A DNA stretch of 64,000 nucleotides from Malurus cyaneus samueli (GCA_009741485.1 CM019216.1:29529741-29593740), one strand, 5' to 3'. Numbered from the stretch's first letter, positions 25,501-39,490 are shown. Notes: generated from the letters alone by a model not told the origin. Translations and numbers: made by a program.

Positions 25501-27904
25501 AGTTCATGTGTTTTTTAATTGATAGTCACACTTAAAATATAAAAAATGATAGGCAAATTCATTTGGATTTAAAGTAGAAGGTATATTAAACATGTGGGAA
25601 TGGAGAGTACTGTTGATCATTACCCTGGAGAAAAATTGTGGAGACTCTCTTGTTTTCTGCCTCCTTACTGATTTGCAAGGAAATTGTAATTCTTTTCCAG
25701 CATGGAATTTGAAGTTTACTAATGTTTATGCAGTAGGTAATAGGTAAGCTTTAAAATATTTTCCAGAAGCAGGGAGAAATGTTTTATTCTCTTCTGTTTT
25801 CTTATTTCATCTCCTGTTGGTTACAGTAGTGATACTGAGAACCAGTATCGAATTTTCTTTTCAAGGATCTCCTTTCTAAGGAATGTTGCCAGTCCCTAGC
25901 TTCAGAGCTGTTGAGATATTTCAGTGCAGTTGTAAGAGGAATTTGCTCAATTTTCATTCCTATTTCTTGGCTACAGGTTTCCTAATAATGGTAGAGAAAA
26001 CTCTGTGGGCTACCTGTTTGCAGCAGCAGTATAAACTTCGCAGTTGTCTGCCAGAGAACTCCAGAAGACTGCTTTGTTCTTCCTTCAGTTCACATGTAAA
26101 AAATTGCCTTCACCAAAGCAAGAGTTGTAGACTTAGGTATTTTCTTAAAGGTAGCTGAGATTCTGGGGTGGTACAGAAAGATGCAATATTTGTGTATTAA
26201 TGTAGAATTTGAAGTGGTGGTCAACCCTTCCTTTCTCTTTTGTTTTTTTTTTTTTTCTTTTTTCTTTTTCTTCTGTTTTTAATCAAATTGAGAATTCTCT
26301 GACTGGAGTAATACAAATTAGGAGGCTGGAGTGGAGTTCATATTCAGGTAGAACACTTGAAAACTTTCTACCTGCCAGACTCTTCTCTTTATTTTTCTCT
26401 TGACAGTGAAATTTAATTATTGATTGTTGTAATTGTCTTTGATCAGTCTCTGGTGCTTTGTTCTAATGGACATTGCGATTAGTTTGAAAATGTGGGGAAG
26501 AGTTGTTTCAGGTATCATTGATCTTCTGTGTCTTTCTAAACTCCTGCTTTATCCTGTTGAATTCTTCTCTGGTTTGCATCAATCCCATGAATGTCCAGAC
26601 AGGTTCTGTTACTTTCTTCTGCTTTTCTTGAGTGGTTTTCTTATGAGAAAGTGCAAAGTTTGTGACTTGTTTATATATCCCAGACCTTCAACCAATTAAA
26701 ATTTTTTTTCCTGCACAGCATATGTGTCTTCTTAGACTTGCAGAATGTTCAGCTGTCCTTTCCAGTGGTTTTGAGAAAATAAACCTTCTTATTGACTTCA
26801 ATAATAAAGTATTTTCTATGAGTGAAATTTAGTTGTTGAGAATTATTTCTCAACAAAGTCAAATTGAAAACATTTCTTACTGTCTTATTTTTAATACATG
26901 CCGGACTAACTTGGGTGATAGATGGCATGAAATACTAAGAAAGACAGGGTGCTTCTTAAAAAATGTAGGAAGATACTAAAAAGAAACCTAATTTATCTAT
27001 TACTGCTCTATAACATACATTGCAAAATGCTTGGAAGCACATTCTAAGGTAAAAGCCTATGCTACAGTCTTCTTGCACATCATCACCTTCTTAATTGTGA
27101 GATATAGGATTCTAGGAGCCCAGGCTCATCCTGAGTTTTCTCAAATATAAAGGATCTGTGTGCAGTTTTCTAGTTTTCATTGTGGAGGCATTTTTTATTT
27201 CGTAATTTTTAATTGCTGCTGTATTAATTTTTCACAAAGTGGGACATAGAAGTTTCAGGTATAAGATTAACTGTCTTATTTGGGATGCCTCATCCATTAT
27301 TTTCTGGCACTTGGATTTGGTAGTAAAGCACGGCTTTTTCCTCAGAAAAAGTACAGAATTTCTAGTGGATTTTAGTGGCAAAAAATAATTAAATGAGAAT
27401 GTTCCTAAAAGAGATCCTTATACTCTTCTTTATGTAAGTATAAATAAAAAAAAGTAATAGTAATAACAGAAATAGCAACATTAATATATGGTTTGGTAGC
27501 AAACCAACAGTTTGCAGATGTCATGCTTGCACAGATATGAAGCTTTAGTTTATGAATTTAGATATTTCAGTGTTTTCCTTGTTTTATGTACAAGGATAAA
27601 AGAAAATTGATTATTTATTTATTTTAATGATTTCAACAGCAACTTTGGCTTTTATTACTGTTGTTTCTGAAAGACTGTACATGGATTTTGGTGCAGTATT
27701 AGACTTAACCTATTCTGTAGTTTTAGGTTTGTTTCGTAATTGGCATAAATGAGGAGCATCAACGTGTTTTATGTTATCACAGATCCTATAATGGGAAACT
27801 AACCATTATACTTGCCACTTTTAAATACTGCTTTGTAAGAATTTGAAGGTTTTTTGAGTCACCTCTGATAATTTTGCCTCCTCCCTTCCCAGTAATAGGA
27901 TTAC

Positions 27905-28050
27905 TTATTTCCAACCCCCCTGTCCTAGGCAGGGATCTTTCACTAGACCAGATTTCTCAAGGCCCCATCTAACCTGGCCTTGACTGCTGGCAGAGTTGGG
28001 GAATCCACAACCTCCTGGGGCAGTTCCAGTGCCTCACCACCCTCTGTGTC
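27905..28050 (-). mobile_element. CR1 LINE 3' fragment
   Basis: About 145 bp matching the antisense CR1 3' region: CCAACCCCCCTGTCC, then CACTAGACCAG, then ACCTGGCCTTGA, then CAGTTCCAGTGCCTCACCAC. Both ends are truncated. It is unusually GC-rich for intron 1. Confidence 0.82.
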
Positions 28051-31000
28051 CTTGGCTAGTGCTTTGTTATGAGTAACAAACACGGTAGCATAACTTTTAG
28101 TTTTCCAAACTTAAAATCCTTTCATTTATAGAGGTGTAAAGGTCTTACAGGTAAAAATGTAGAATTTCCATGAAATTTGCTCACTCCATTAAGAAGAGAA
28201 ATCAGAATTAGTGTCCATGAAGTGAAGGTTTCAGTGTTGCCTGAGTATGGTTCAGTTTGCTGCTCACTGGTGTTAGTACCTTTAGTGGCTGAGCAGTTAG
28301 GGGTCACGGCAGCAAGAGAACTCGGGGCACAGGACAGTGCATGCCTTCATCTTTGTGTGTTGCAAAGAAAGGAGGGAACGATTGTGCAGGATAGCTTAAG
28401 ATGCTGCAGGAGACTGAGAAAACACATAGAAATGGAGCTGTTTTGGTGGAGGAGACTGTAGAGATACCAGGAGCAAATTCTGGTTTTGGGGAAAAAGGAC
28501 AAGTGTAATACTTCTCCTCCCATGTTTATTCTGAAAGGCACTTGAGTTGGGGGTGAAAGGAGCACGTTTTTTAAGTTCCTTTCTTTTGGCACGTGTTTTA
28601 GCACTTACTTGGTTTTAGTGTGGAGGCTTTTGTAAGGTGGGGATATTTTTACAGAGGTTGACATCTGTCTGGTGTTTTGTACTTACTTTCTATGAAGAAA
28701 ATAAAAGCATTAGTAAAATATTTCTGTTCTTATTCATTATGTAGAATTAAATCTGTTGGCAGTTTTATGTTGCACATTTAGCTTTTAAAAGCATGTGTTC
28801 TTGACTTCCTGCTTCTGTGTTCAGCAGCCCAGCATGCTAATATTTTCAGGTTAAGCTGACCTTAAGCTGTAATGAAGTCAAAATTGGTGTCTGAATGAAT
28901 GTCATGTTAGTGGGTGCGACTCCATTTTGGAAGCAAAGCTGCATGTACTCTCTATCACCCTGGAGACTTAACACCTTCTTGCCAGGGAGATTGAACTTTC
29001 TCTGTTCTGCCATTCCAGTTTGGCACTTTGCCAAACCTCTGTTGAATTTGCTTATTGAAGGGTAACTGGTAGAGGTAGGACAATGGCTCAGATTGGGGAG
29101 AGCAGCAGACTCTACATGTGAGAAGAATAGGACATTCCCTCTTTCATCTCTGCCTGGTGATCTGTTAAATCAGGCTAAGGTCTAATACAGAAACTTTGTA
29201 GTAGATATTTTAGTGCAAGACTGAACTTGGTCTTTATTCTGCCCAAGAAAACATAGTTATTTTAAATAGCAGGTTATTTCCTGCAAAGGATCAGGTTATG
29301 GTAAAGGTTGGAGACTGGAGGGAATAAATGAACAGGCTCTGGTTATTCTTCCCAGGTTGGTCAGCAGGCCTTTAAAAAGTTTTTGTTAAGGGACAAGGGC
29401 TGCATGAGGCAAGGAAATGTTTTTGCATGTGTGTTCCAGTAATTCCTATGAAAGAAGAATTGGAGTGAAAGACTTTGGGATAGCTTTCTCTGAGTTAATA
29501 TTGAGTGATTATAGATAAAGAACAGTGATGATTCAGAAACTGTGTGAAGCCTTCCTGGCATTTTGTTTATTTTCAGACCATATGAGCTGGAGCAAAGTCT
29601 CTGTTTTTTTGTTTGTGAGATTTTTTTTTTGTTGATTTTTATTGTAAGACTTGCCACAACAATGTTTTAGAAGTGAAAACTACCAATAATGTTCTGCTGG
29701 TGTGGTAAAACATATTACTAAATGACATGATTAATAATATGTAATCTTAGAAATTTATGTCTGTAAGAAGCAGCTGCAAAATATTTGTTATTTTTGTGAG
29801 TATGTTTTTATCCAATGCCACACAATTGTTTTATTTGTACTAACATTTATTCTACTGATGTGTTTTTATTAATGTCATATGATATAATGTTGTATTTGTT
29901 TGGCATGTCCAATTTTTATTGCTCATTTACCAAAATATGAATAGCCTACTGATGACAGAATTTAATACGACAGTCTAACAGAAAGATTATTCAAGAGCCC
30001 ATTAGATGAGAATTTGAACTATGCAGTAGATGTTAGGTTTCATATTTGCGATTGCCTTTGTAATTTCTGAAGCTCACTTCTATAAATATTTACTAGAGTA
30101 TGTTATAGTTTTATTTCTGCAAGGCTTATTGCATAAGAGACAATTTAAGTATCCTTTACAATTGGGAGTAAACTTTCAAAAGTGGTCTTCAGGACTACTC
30201 TGACTCAGGACATTGTGATTGCATATACCTGGCTCTGGGTCAGTAAACCTGTGATGAAAATTTAGTAGTTCTGCCATAAGGCAAATTGTGTTTTAGGTGA
30301 ATCTTTACCTGATAAACACCCCAAAAAACTATCTGTGATTAATACAGTAAAGAAGTTCTTTGTCATGTAGCAAAACCTTTGTTAGATAGAAAAGGCACTG
30401 CTCGTTAGAGTTGGAAGAAAGACTCTGTGCTTTGTAATATAAAGAACTTACAGATCAAGGTAAGAAGGAGTTTCATGTTTGGATGGAAGTGGCTGAAACT
30501 CATCTCTGTTTGCAGGATGGTCACTTAACAAGTTTGATGTTCTGCTTTAGCTGTCTTTTGAGTGCAGTTTCTGGAGAAGTCGTTTTATAAGTAGGTTCAG
30601 TTATCAAGCTGGCATGTGTTATTTTATTAAAAATGAGTTGATTGATAGCCCTTTCACTTTTGCTGCTTTTATGAGACATTGCTGAGAAAATGTTTCATTT
30701 TCATGGGATGTTAAAGTGATTTTTTAGCTTTTTTTAAAAATAAAGCCTGCTTAGTGGATTTTAGTATACTATACATTGTTAGGTCTGGAGAAGTTTGGTA
30801 CTTCCATTACAAAGATTTCGGTGCTCTTAATGCAGTACTGTAGTTGCATTATTTCTTAGCTTGCTGCATTCATGATCGCTAATTGCAAAGGGAGGTGAAG
30901 TCTGAGCTGATTAAGACTACAGCCTGAGGAGGCTGTTGCCTATATTGGTGTTTAATTTCTCTGACTTCCCCTGTGTGTGAGGCCATACTGTATGGCCACG

Positions 31001-31597
31001 TAAGCAATTGTGCGAGCGATTGATAGCACAAGCAGGCCCACTGCTGGGTGCTCCTCAGAGGGACAGAGCTGCTGCCCTCCCAGAGACAGTGTGCTCACAG
31101 CTGCTCTGGAGTCAGCACTGGCACTTCACTGGCTTCATGGCAAGTTGGCTGAAGGAACTGAATTGACAGAAAATTAATCCTTGCCGTATAGAGGAGTGTT
31201 GGTGGAGCTAGTCCTTTACTTTTCAGATGTATCAGAAATCCAATTCAGCTGACTGCTGTTTCATATGGGTATGAAAGCTTGCCAGTGTTACTAAGAACAG
31301 GAGAAAACCCCAGGTACTTAGCCTTTACAGAAACGCAAATGCAAATATTTTTCTCACTACTTGGTTTAACTAACCCTTTCATCATCCTTTTCCTACTCAG
31401 TCTTTTTCTCAAATGTGCTTTTTTTCATGTGACAAAATTTTTGATATTTTTCAATTGATGTTGTTTATAATTTTCTTTATATGCTTTTTTTGAGGTCCAT
31501 TTCATGTGAATTTTGAACAATTGACACCATCAAAGAAGTGTCTTGCTTTTTTTCTTCTTTAATTACATTTAGAGTTTCTTCTTTTGAAAGAAGCAAT

Positions 31598-31742
31598 TTT
31601 TGTGGAAGTGTTCAAGACTAGTCTGGATGGGGGTCTGAGCAACCTGGTCTAGTTGAAGGTCTCCTCCCTGCTCCTGGCAGCAGGGTTGGAGATGATCTTT
31701 AAGGTTGCTTTCAACCCAAACAATTCTATGATCTATGAATCT
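31598..31742 (+). mobile_element. CR1 LINE 3' end, sense orientation
   Basis: Reads GTTCAAGACTAGTCTGGATG, then TGAGCAACCTGGTCTAG, and ends in TTCAACCCAAACAATTCTATG followed by ATCTATGAATC, the characteristic CR1 3' terminus with its short ATTCTATG-type repeat. A 5'-truncated copy in the same direction as SENP6. Confidence 0.85.
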
Positions 31743-32824
31743 TCCATCCTGCATATGCAAGTTAAATTCTTGCAGAGGTCATGGAATCTTTCTGGACTTT
31801 TAATTTCTGTATATTTTTATAAAGGGGATAATACCTATCTGACACCATCTGTGAAACTTTACAGAATAAATCCAGAGATACTAAATAGTACAAATTATTC
31901 TTTTCTTCTACCTTTTGGTATGTAGATACAGTTCTTTATTTCAGTGTGATGTTCCAATTACTTCAGCAAGCATGGAAACCTTGTGTCAGTTGCCTAATTT
32001 CCAGGTAGTTTGGCTAGGTTATTAATCTTACTCGGTACGTAAATGGCTTTCAGCACTTTCTAAAAATAGTTTGCTGTTTGTTTAGTGCTGCTCTATTCTC
32101 AGTTGCCCAAGCTAGGTTTTATATGAAGATGGATCCTATGGTGCATAACAAAGTGTGCAAATCACATGCATTATATACTATAATGTTTCCTGCTGTGTTT
32201 TGCTCATCTTCTAAAACTATTCCAGTGTTTAGAATTTGAGATCATATGTGATTAAGGTTAACATACTGATTTGCCACAGAATTTGTATCCTGAAATTCTT
32301 GTTCAGCTGTCATCTTCCTTGAAATGGTTGGTAATTTTACATATTTTTTCACAGTTTGAGAGTAAACTGGCAGTTCAGAAATGTTCTTAGCCTAACCCCA
32401 CCTTTTGCCCCCTATTTTTATCTATAAAATAGGAAGATGTCTATCTTACATTTACCTTTCCTATAAAAACAGCGAAACTTCCTTCCTGATTTCTGAATTT
32501 TTGATGTATCTTCAGTCTAGCAACAGAGGTCTTAGATAAGTAAAGAATTCATAATGCTAGAGATGAAAAAATTACTTTCTTGTTTATTTGTTTCTCTTTT
32601 TTTCCATTTATTGTTGGTTCCTGCTTTTGATGTTCTTCATTTTACTTGTGTGGAAATTTTGAATGAGTGTCAGACATACTCAGAGAGGGAGAAGAAGAAA
32701 AATTACTGAGATACTTTTTTTTGGAAGCTTCTGTGATGGGGGTGCAGTTGTCTCAAGAGGTGCTTTATACCTATGAATAGTCACTGGTTTTACTTGACTG
32801 CTGGTTGGAATCAGATGGGTTGGA

Positions 32825-33035
32825 ACACTCTGTTCAAGCCAGACTCAGAGCAGGTTGCTCAGGGATTTGTCCCGTCTCTATTGCCTCCGAGGTTAATCTG
32901 GTCCATTCTTGAGCACACACATGGTGAAGTTCTGTCTCTAGCAGACTAGCCTGTAGTTTACCAGATCATCCTCATTGCCCTTCTTGAAGGGCAGTGATGT
33001 TTTTCCAATCTTTGGGTACAACTGGCTTAAGCGTT
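32825..33035 (-). mobile_element. CR1 LINE fragments, internally rearranged
   Basis: The left part (GAGCAGGTTGCTCAGGG near 32850) matches the CR1 3' region. The right part (CTGTAGTTTACCAGATC followed by CTTCTTGAAGGGCAGTGATG, near 32950-33000) matches a much more 5' CR1 RT segment. Both are antisense to SENP6. Their closeness suggests an internal deletion or two nested fragments. Confidence 0.7.
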
Positions 33036-35082
33036 CCTTCATCGCATCTTCCTTGACAGGATGCTGCATTCCTACAGATTCTTCTGATAGAATTGAGGAA
33101 CTGTGAGGTCAGAAGGTAGACCTTAGCAGTGAAATCTGGGATACCAAAAAAAAAAAAGAATCAAATTCTTAACTTTTTTCCAAGTCATTTGTCACTACGT
33201 TCCTGTCTCATTGAGCAGAAAATGCCCATAATTTTCTGTGGTGTTTCTTTTGCTGCTGATGTAAACAAAGGCCTCTTGAAATATTTCTGCATTGTTTTCT
33301 TATGCTGTCATAAGGGCAGGATCCTTGGGTGGATCCTGTACACCTCTGTTGGGAGAATGAGAAGGAAAGGTCGAGGAGCATTAGTTGTCCATTGCGTGGT
33401 TATCACTGCTGTCTTACCAGAAAAACCTTCCAAATCATCACAAAGAAAATGTTTAATGTGCTTCAAAGCTCTGTGCTTTTATTCTTCTCTGTGACTTTTT
33501 GTTAATACTTAAAAAATGTTTAACACAGTTCAGCAAATGATCAAACTTACACAGTTGTGTGTTCTTCAATCCTGTCATCAGTGCAATATTCTGCAATGTA
33601 AGCAGTCCAATGTGCATGCAAGGCCTGAAAAAAGGCACAGTCATTTACTAGAATATGCAGATGATTTCCATCTTTGAAGTACAGAACTTTCATAAATGCT
33701 TTTGTTTTTCAGGAGCATAAATGCTTTTGTGCAAGAGTGGATGCTCTGTATTTATCTTTGGTTCTCTGTTGACTCAAGATCTTGAAAGGGTTTTTGTGGG
33801 AGTTTTTGTTAGCCAGCTGAGGAATTGAATTCCCTTCATGTGGAAAAGTATTGTCCATGCTTGGTATCCATTACACGGTTATCTTAGAATTTCACTATTG
33901 AACTCTCTGTTTCACGTTAAATCTCAGTTACTATTGGGTTATGATTACTGCCTGTTACTGGAGGTGCTTTGGACAGTTTTTTTTGTCTCTGCAGCTAATT
34001 TAGGGAGTATCTTTTAAGTACTAGATCTCTAAATCTGTACCTATAAATGTATGTTAGGCTACAATTCCATGAAAATTTCTTTGGTATCCCTAGTACTTAT
34101 AATAGTTTCAGTTCCTGGATGGACCTTACCTCTGCTGTGCTGTCACAGCTGCCCTGTGACACAGTGTGGCTGCACAGGAGGACAGAGCTGATATGGTTGA
34201 AAAATAATTTTCCCCCCTCCCTTGCTCGTCAAGGGTTTTTTGCCTGAATTCATTTCCTTCCCCAGGTTTTCTGCCAGTGCTGACATGTGCAGGACAGGAG
34301 CAGGAATCCACAGCTCGTAGGAAATGTGAGTGGCCTGAAAAGATGTTCATGTAGCGCTGCTTCAGAATGTGAAAATGCAACCTCACTGTGGTTGCACAGT
34401 TGATATAATAGAGCTGATGGTATCAAAGCTGGATGATAAAAAGCTGTTTTGCATAGAAGCCTGTCTGGAAGAATAATGAAGCAATGGGGAAAGTAAACCG
34501 AAAAATATTTCTGTGTCAGAGTTTTATGAGTACTTGTATCCTCTTAACAATATATCTGATGACTCTAAATTAGAGTAACAGATTAGAAAGCTTAGAAGCA
34601 TTCTTTTTAATTTATTTAAATATGAGTCTAGATGAAGGCAATGATTCTGAATACATTTAAATTAATTTACATTTTCTGTGTGAACACTGCAGTATCTGGT
34701 AAGTTGGTTGCTGTTGTGATGGTGTAAGCATTTATAAGATGAGGCTTGTAGTGTTTCTTTACCAGCAACTGGGGAAAAAGAATGTAAACTTCAAGTCTTC
34801 CTGGAAAAGCATCTGGGTACTGAACCAAACCTTTGTTTGATTTAGGTTTTGTGTTTAGAATGGTTCTTGGACCCAGAGAAATAGATGAATTCTCAGCAGA
34901 TGAAAGACTTGTAAAAGTTTCTATGTGCGCAGATAGAAACCTCAAAGTCTCTAGTCTTGCATTGCGGGGTGGTGGGAGTTGTTCTGGCAAACTGGTGGTA
35001 CATATGAAAAAATTACTTTCCTATAAAAGTTGTTCTTTGTGTGGTCAGTGAATGCATCTAGCATCTTCAGTGAGTTCACGTT

Positions 35083-36375
35083 ATAGATTCATACAATGGT
35101 TAGGTGTGAAAGTGATCCTAAAGAGAGCATCTAGTTCCAACCCTCTTTCCATGGACATTTACTAATCAGGTTGCTCAGGGTACCATTCAGCCTGGTCTTG
35201 AACACTTCCAGGGGTGGGGCATCTGCAGCCTCTGTGGACAACCTGTTCTAGTGTTTCACCATCCTCCCAGCAGAGTTTTTCTTTGTAATGTCTCTAATCC
35301 AAGCCTGTCATCTTTCAGTTTAAAACCATTGCCCCTTGTCCCATCACTGTCTGTCCATATAAAAAAATCCCACTCCTTTTTATAAGACTTAAGATACTGG
35401 GAGACTTCAGTAAGGTCTTTCCAAAGCCTTCTCTGTGCTCTCACCCTCTGATCATCTTTGTGGTCCTCTTCTGCACCCACTCCCCAATAGATCATGTCTT
35501 TCTTGTGTTGAGGACCTAAGAGCAGGACACAGCACTCCAGGTGGGTCTCATGAGGGCAAGGTAGAGGGGCAGAGTCACCTCCCTCAACTTGCTGGCCACA
35601 TAGCTTTTTATGCAGCCCAAGATACATTGGCTTTCTGGGCTACCAGTGTATGCTGTTGGCTCATATCCGGCTTTTCATCTGCGAGAGCACCCAAGTATTG
35701 TCCAGAGGGTTTCTCTCAGTGTCTTCTTCTCCCGGTCTGTACTCATGTGTGGGATGCCCCAATTCAAGTGCAGCACCTTGCTCTTTTTGTTTTGTTGAAT
35801 TTCAAGGGAAAGACCACTTCTCAAGCTTGTCTGCCTCCCCCAGGTGGCATCCCGTCCTTTTGCTGTGTCAGCTGCACTACTCAGCTCAGTGTCATCTGCT
35901 GACTTGCTGAAGGTGCACTCGATCTCACCATGTCATTAATGAAGACATGGGAGAACATCAGTCCAAAGAGTCCAGGAGAGACCTGAGGAAAACAACTTGT
36001 CACCACCTACCATCTGGACATAGAGACGTTGACTGTACCTCACTGATTGTGTCCATCCAGCCAATTCCTTACCCACTAGGTAGTCCATTCATCAAATACA
36101 TGTCTCTCCAATTTAGAGATAAAGACATCATGTGGATTATAATAAAGGCCTTACAGTAGTGTAGGTAGATGGCATCTGTCACTCTTCCCTTGTCAACCGT
36201 TACTGTCACTCTATCATAGAAGGCCACCACGTTGGTCAGGCATGATTTGCCCTTAGTTAAACCATGCTGGCTGCCTTGGATCACCTTGTTTTGTATGTGC
36301 CTTAGCCTGTCCTCTAGGAGGATCTTCTCCATGATCTTCCCAGGCACAGAGGTGAGGCCCACTGATCCCTTGTGG
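35083..36375 (-). mobile_element. 5'-truncated CR1 LINE with reverse-transcriptase coding remnant
   Basis: About 1.3 kb of the reverse complement of an avian CR1 retrotransposon. It starts at the left with a degraded CR1 tail (ATAGATTCATACAATGG) and runs through the 3' UTR into the C-terminal part of the reverse transcriptase. On the minus strand near 36.15-36.37 kb the translation reads [16 protein letters not shown] and then [12 protein letters not shown], typical of the CR1 RT region. Stops and frameshifts break the frame elsewhere, so the copy is dead. CR1 copies are usually 5'-truncated, as here. It lies antisense in SENP6 intron 1. Confidence 0.9.
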
Positions 36376-36786
36376 CTGCCCACTGCTACCAAAATCTTGA
36401 CACACAAACTCAGTACAGCATCACCTACAAAACAATAAACCCATGTGGATGTTTTTGTAGTGAGCTGTAGTATGGCTTCATGTGGAATGATTTGCCTTAG
36501 AGCATGAGAAAGACATGCCAAAAAGAAAATCTTCCAAGATTATGTCTTTTGCTGGACACCAGCGGTTTACTAAATATTGTTACGTATTATTTAGTGTTTT
36601 AGACAGGCAGAATTTTAGAGGTTTCTGGTTTTTTGCTGCTGAAAAATCTTGCTTTTATTTCATGGGTATTCACTATGAACTTTTTTCCTTCTATTTAGGA
36701 ATTGCTTGGCTACACTGTTGAGTTACAGTAACTCGTGCTGAAGGGGTTTACAAATCAGTGTCCACACACAGTAACTTAAAGGTGTT

Positions 36787-36820
36787 GATATGCTTTCTAA
36801 CATGATATGCTTTCTGACAT
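36787..36820. repeat. 17-bp tandem duplication
   Basis: GATATGCTTTCTAACAT is followed directly by GATATGCTTTCTGACAT, differing at one base. Confidence 0.88.
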
Positions 36821-38649
36821 TCCTCCTAGAGGTGTATTTTGCTTTCTAATCCAAAATGTGGTAATTGGGTTTTATACAAAAAGACTGTGTGGGGATCTTT
36901 AAAAGTCTGGCTTCAGGATATGGTTAATTATGACATAAATGTCCTAATAAAACACACTGTTTTTTCATGAAGTTTTTAATGGACTTGTTTAAAAAACAGC
37001 ACTTGTTTAAAAAAAACAGTGAAATGTGTCAGCTACACCTGTGTAGCTTGTCTAGTTAAATTCCTGCTACTTTCTTGGGCTAAGAACTGATACCTCCCTT
37101 GGTGTAACAGCACCAAAGGGAGTTAGTTGTGGGAGGAAAAATGAGAGTGAAATCTGCTCTAGCATGCTGCCTGTCTTGGTCAGAGGTATGGTGGTTGCCT
37201 TTTCTTGACCAATACCTTAGGGTTAGCTCTGCTTTTTTGAATATTTTCACCTCTGGGTATGGATGTGCCTTGCTGATTAAAAGAGCCTTGAATTAGTGCA
37301 CATAATGCAAATTGCAAGATAGAAATTCCAAAATTAAATCTTAGTACAAAATAATAATCAGCTTAGCCTTTGTAACAGATTACTTGCTTTACCCTTAAAA
37401 AAATGAAAAATTCCTGTATAGAATCAGATATGAAGTGGCTGTTCAGATCAAGTAACTCAGTTGAACACTTTGGCTAACATGATTGTGTACTTCTAGATTT
37501 ACATTTTTGTTAGGACCAAGAATGCTAGAGAGAGTGAGAATGGGTCCAGGGTTGAGTGAGCAGGACTGGAATACTGAGACGTTTTCCATGAGCAGCTGCA
37601 CTGATCAGTAGCAGTGGACAAACTGTCCAATACAGAAATGCTTAAATTAAAAAAAGGACTGCAGAAAATACTAAGAAACTTCTTGAAAAAGAAAGAAAAT
37701 ATGCAGGTGGAATGTAAAATACTTGCAGTCAGCTTGGGAGTTATTTCAATATATCATATAGGAGTCTTACAGCATGCATGTTACTTATTTAAGTAAAGTT
37801 CAAAAGGCCACCCCAAATGCTGGCCTGGCTAAACAGCAGGGTAGGATATAATATCTGAAATAAAACATCATAGTTCTTGAATCAGATATTTTATCTGAAT
37901 AATAACAATACAGAATACTAAAAGCTGGTAGATTTAACTTGTAATTATAATGAAGTGGGGGAAAAATTGTTTTGTAACTCCCCAGCAGACATAAAAACTA
38001 CTGTTAAGTCTTTCTTCAAGCTCAGCAGGAAAGTTTGAGGAGTATCAGATGATCAGGAGACAACCCAGTTGTAAAAGGTGGCTTTGGAGTATATAAGGTC
38101 ATAGCTGAATAATGGAATTGCTTGCACTCACTTTGGCAACACTTAGAGAGATTCTTCATGCCAGAATGTTCCTAAATAAGGAATGTGACATAGTATATGA
38201 CTCAAAATGAAGCATCAGTGGAAGAAACTGCAGTACATTAAGCAAAGTGTGAACAAAGCAGCGTGATCAAATGGCATTCATCCAAGTGTTGTAAGAGGAA
38301 CTAGGGGATAAAGGAGCTCATGACTGTAGGGTGTTGCTTGTGGTTAGCATCATCTTTCTCCTACAGGTAGAAAGGGTAGGGAGCATCACATCAGCATTTC
38401 AAAAAGGCAGTGAGGTATTTGAGGAACTTTACATCAGTGAGCTTTGTGACTGTGCAACCTGAATTAATGGAAATGATAATAGAGACCAGAATTGATTTCT
38501 TTGTTCCCTCTGTAAAGTCATTTACCAAAGGCTTTGGGAGAGGCTAAGTTGCCTCTGAATAAAATGGAAATTTTTGTTGGAAACAATTGGCAAGAGATAG
38601 AAAGAGAGGGCGAAAAAGGTTTGTTTTGTTAATAGGAGTAATCTATTGA

Positions 38650-39490
38650 ATTGCACAAGGATTTATGTTAACATTGGTGCACATATATAAGGGAAAGAGT
38701 ATGATAGCCAGGTGACAAAGTTTGTAGATGTTTAAAATTTACTTGGGTTAGTAGAATGGCTAGATACTTAAAGAAAATTGTAAATGTAAATAAAATCGTA
38801 AACTCAGGTTTTTTGCTATGTGGGTTGAAATCATACATTAAATTCTGTATAGGTAAATGTCAAGTAATCTAAGTGAATGAGAAGTAAAAAAAGAGCATTT
38901 CTGTAGGTAATGATTTGCTCTGAAGTGATTCTTATCAAATCATGCATGAAAGATGGAATTATCTAGTACCTAAAGATCAATGCAGTTCTCCTTAGCTGTA
39001 AAAACAGCAACTCCAGAGTAAAGATTTACTAGGAAAGGAACAAAGAAAAAAAAAGAAACATCATTCTGCTTCTGCGGAAATTCCTGGGATGTATGCATCT
39101 TGAGTATTCCTCAATACTGTTGTGTGTGTATCCTTATCTCAAAAGGGTTACAGTAGAGTAGAAGAGGTTCAAAGAGAAGCATCAAGAGGGATCTAAAGGC
39201 ATGAAAGAGCTTTCATATGAGGAAAAATTAAGCTGACTCAGTTTTTTTTTCTTTTCCTGCCTGGAAAAAGAAAGACTATGAAAGAATACAACAGGAATAT
39301 ATACAATCATGAGAGAATAGGGATGGATTGCTTGTTACTGTCCAGAGTACGTGGACTGGAGGAGTAGAGTACTAAGACCAAAAGGTGCTAGATTGAATCA
39401 GAATCAATGAAAGTAGATACTCATGTAATTAAGCCGAGGTACTTTCTGTTGCAAGATGCTGTTAGTTCTATAAAACAGGCTTGATTAAAA
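38650..39490 (+). mobile_element. Ancient CR1-like LINE 3' region
   Basis: Strongly decayed but with the ordered landmarks of the CR1/L3 3' coding end: GTGACAAAGTTTGTAGATG (38713 on), GTAAAAACAGCAACTCCAGA (near 39000), GAAGAGGTTCAAAGAGAAGC (39160 on), CTTTCATATGAGGAAAAATT, and ACAATCATGAGAGAATAGGG (near 39304). Sequence back to about 37600 may belong to the same element but is too diverged to be sure. Sense orientation in SENP6 intron 1. Confidence 0.62.

Noticed and set aside
33129..33494. Plus-strand frame of 121 codons in intron 1
   Set aside because: No family features, no splice signals consistent with SENP6, and within the length expected by chance.
36069..36521. Minus-strand frame of 150 codons as a possible host gene
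   Set aside because: Its recognisable part is CR1 reverse transcriptase; it is a dead LINE remnant, not a host gene.
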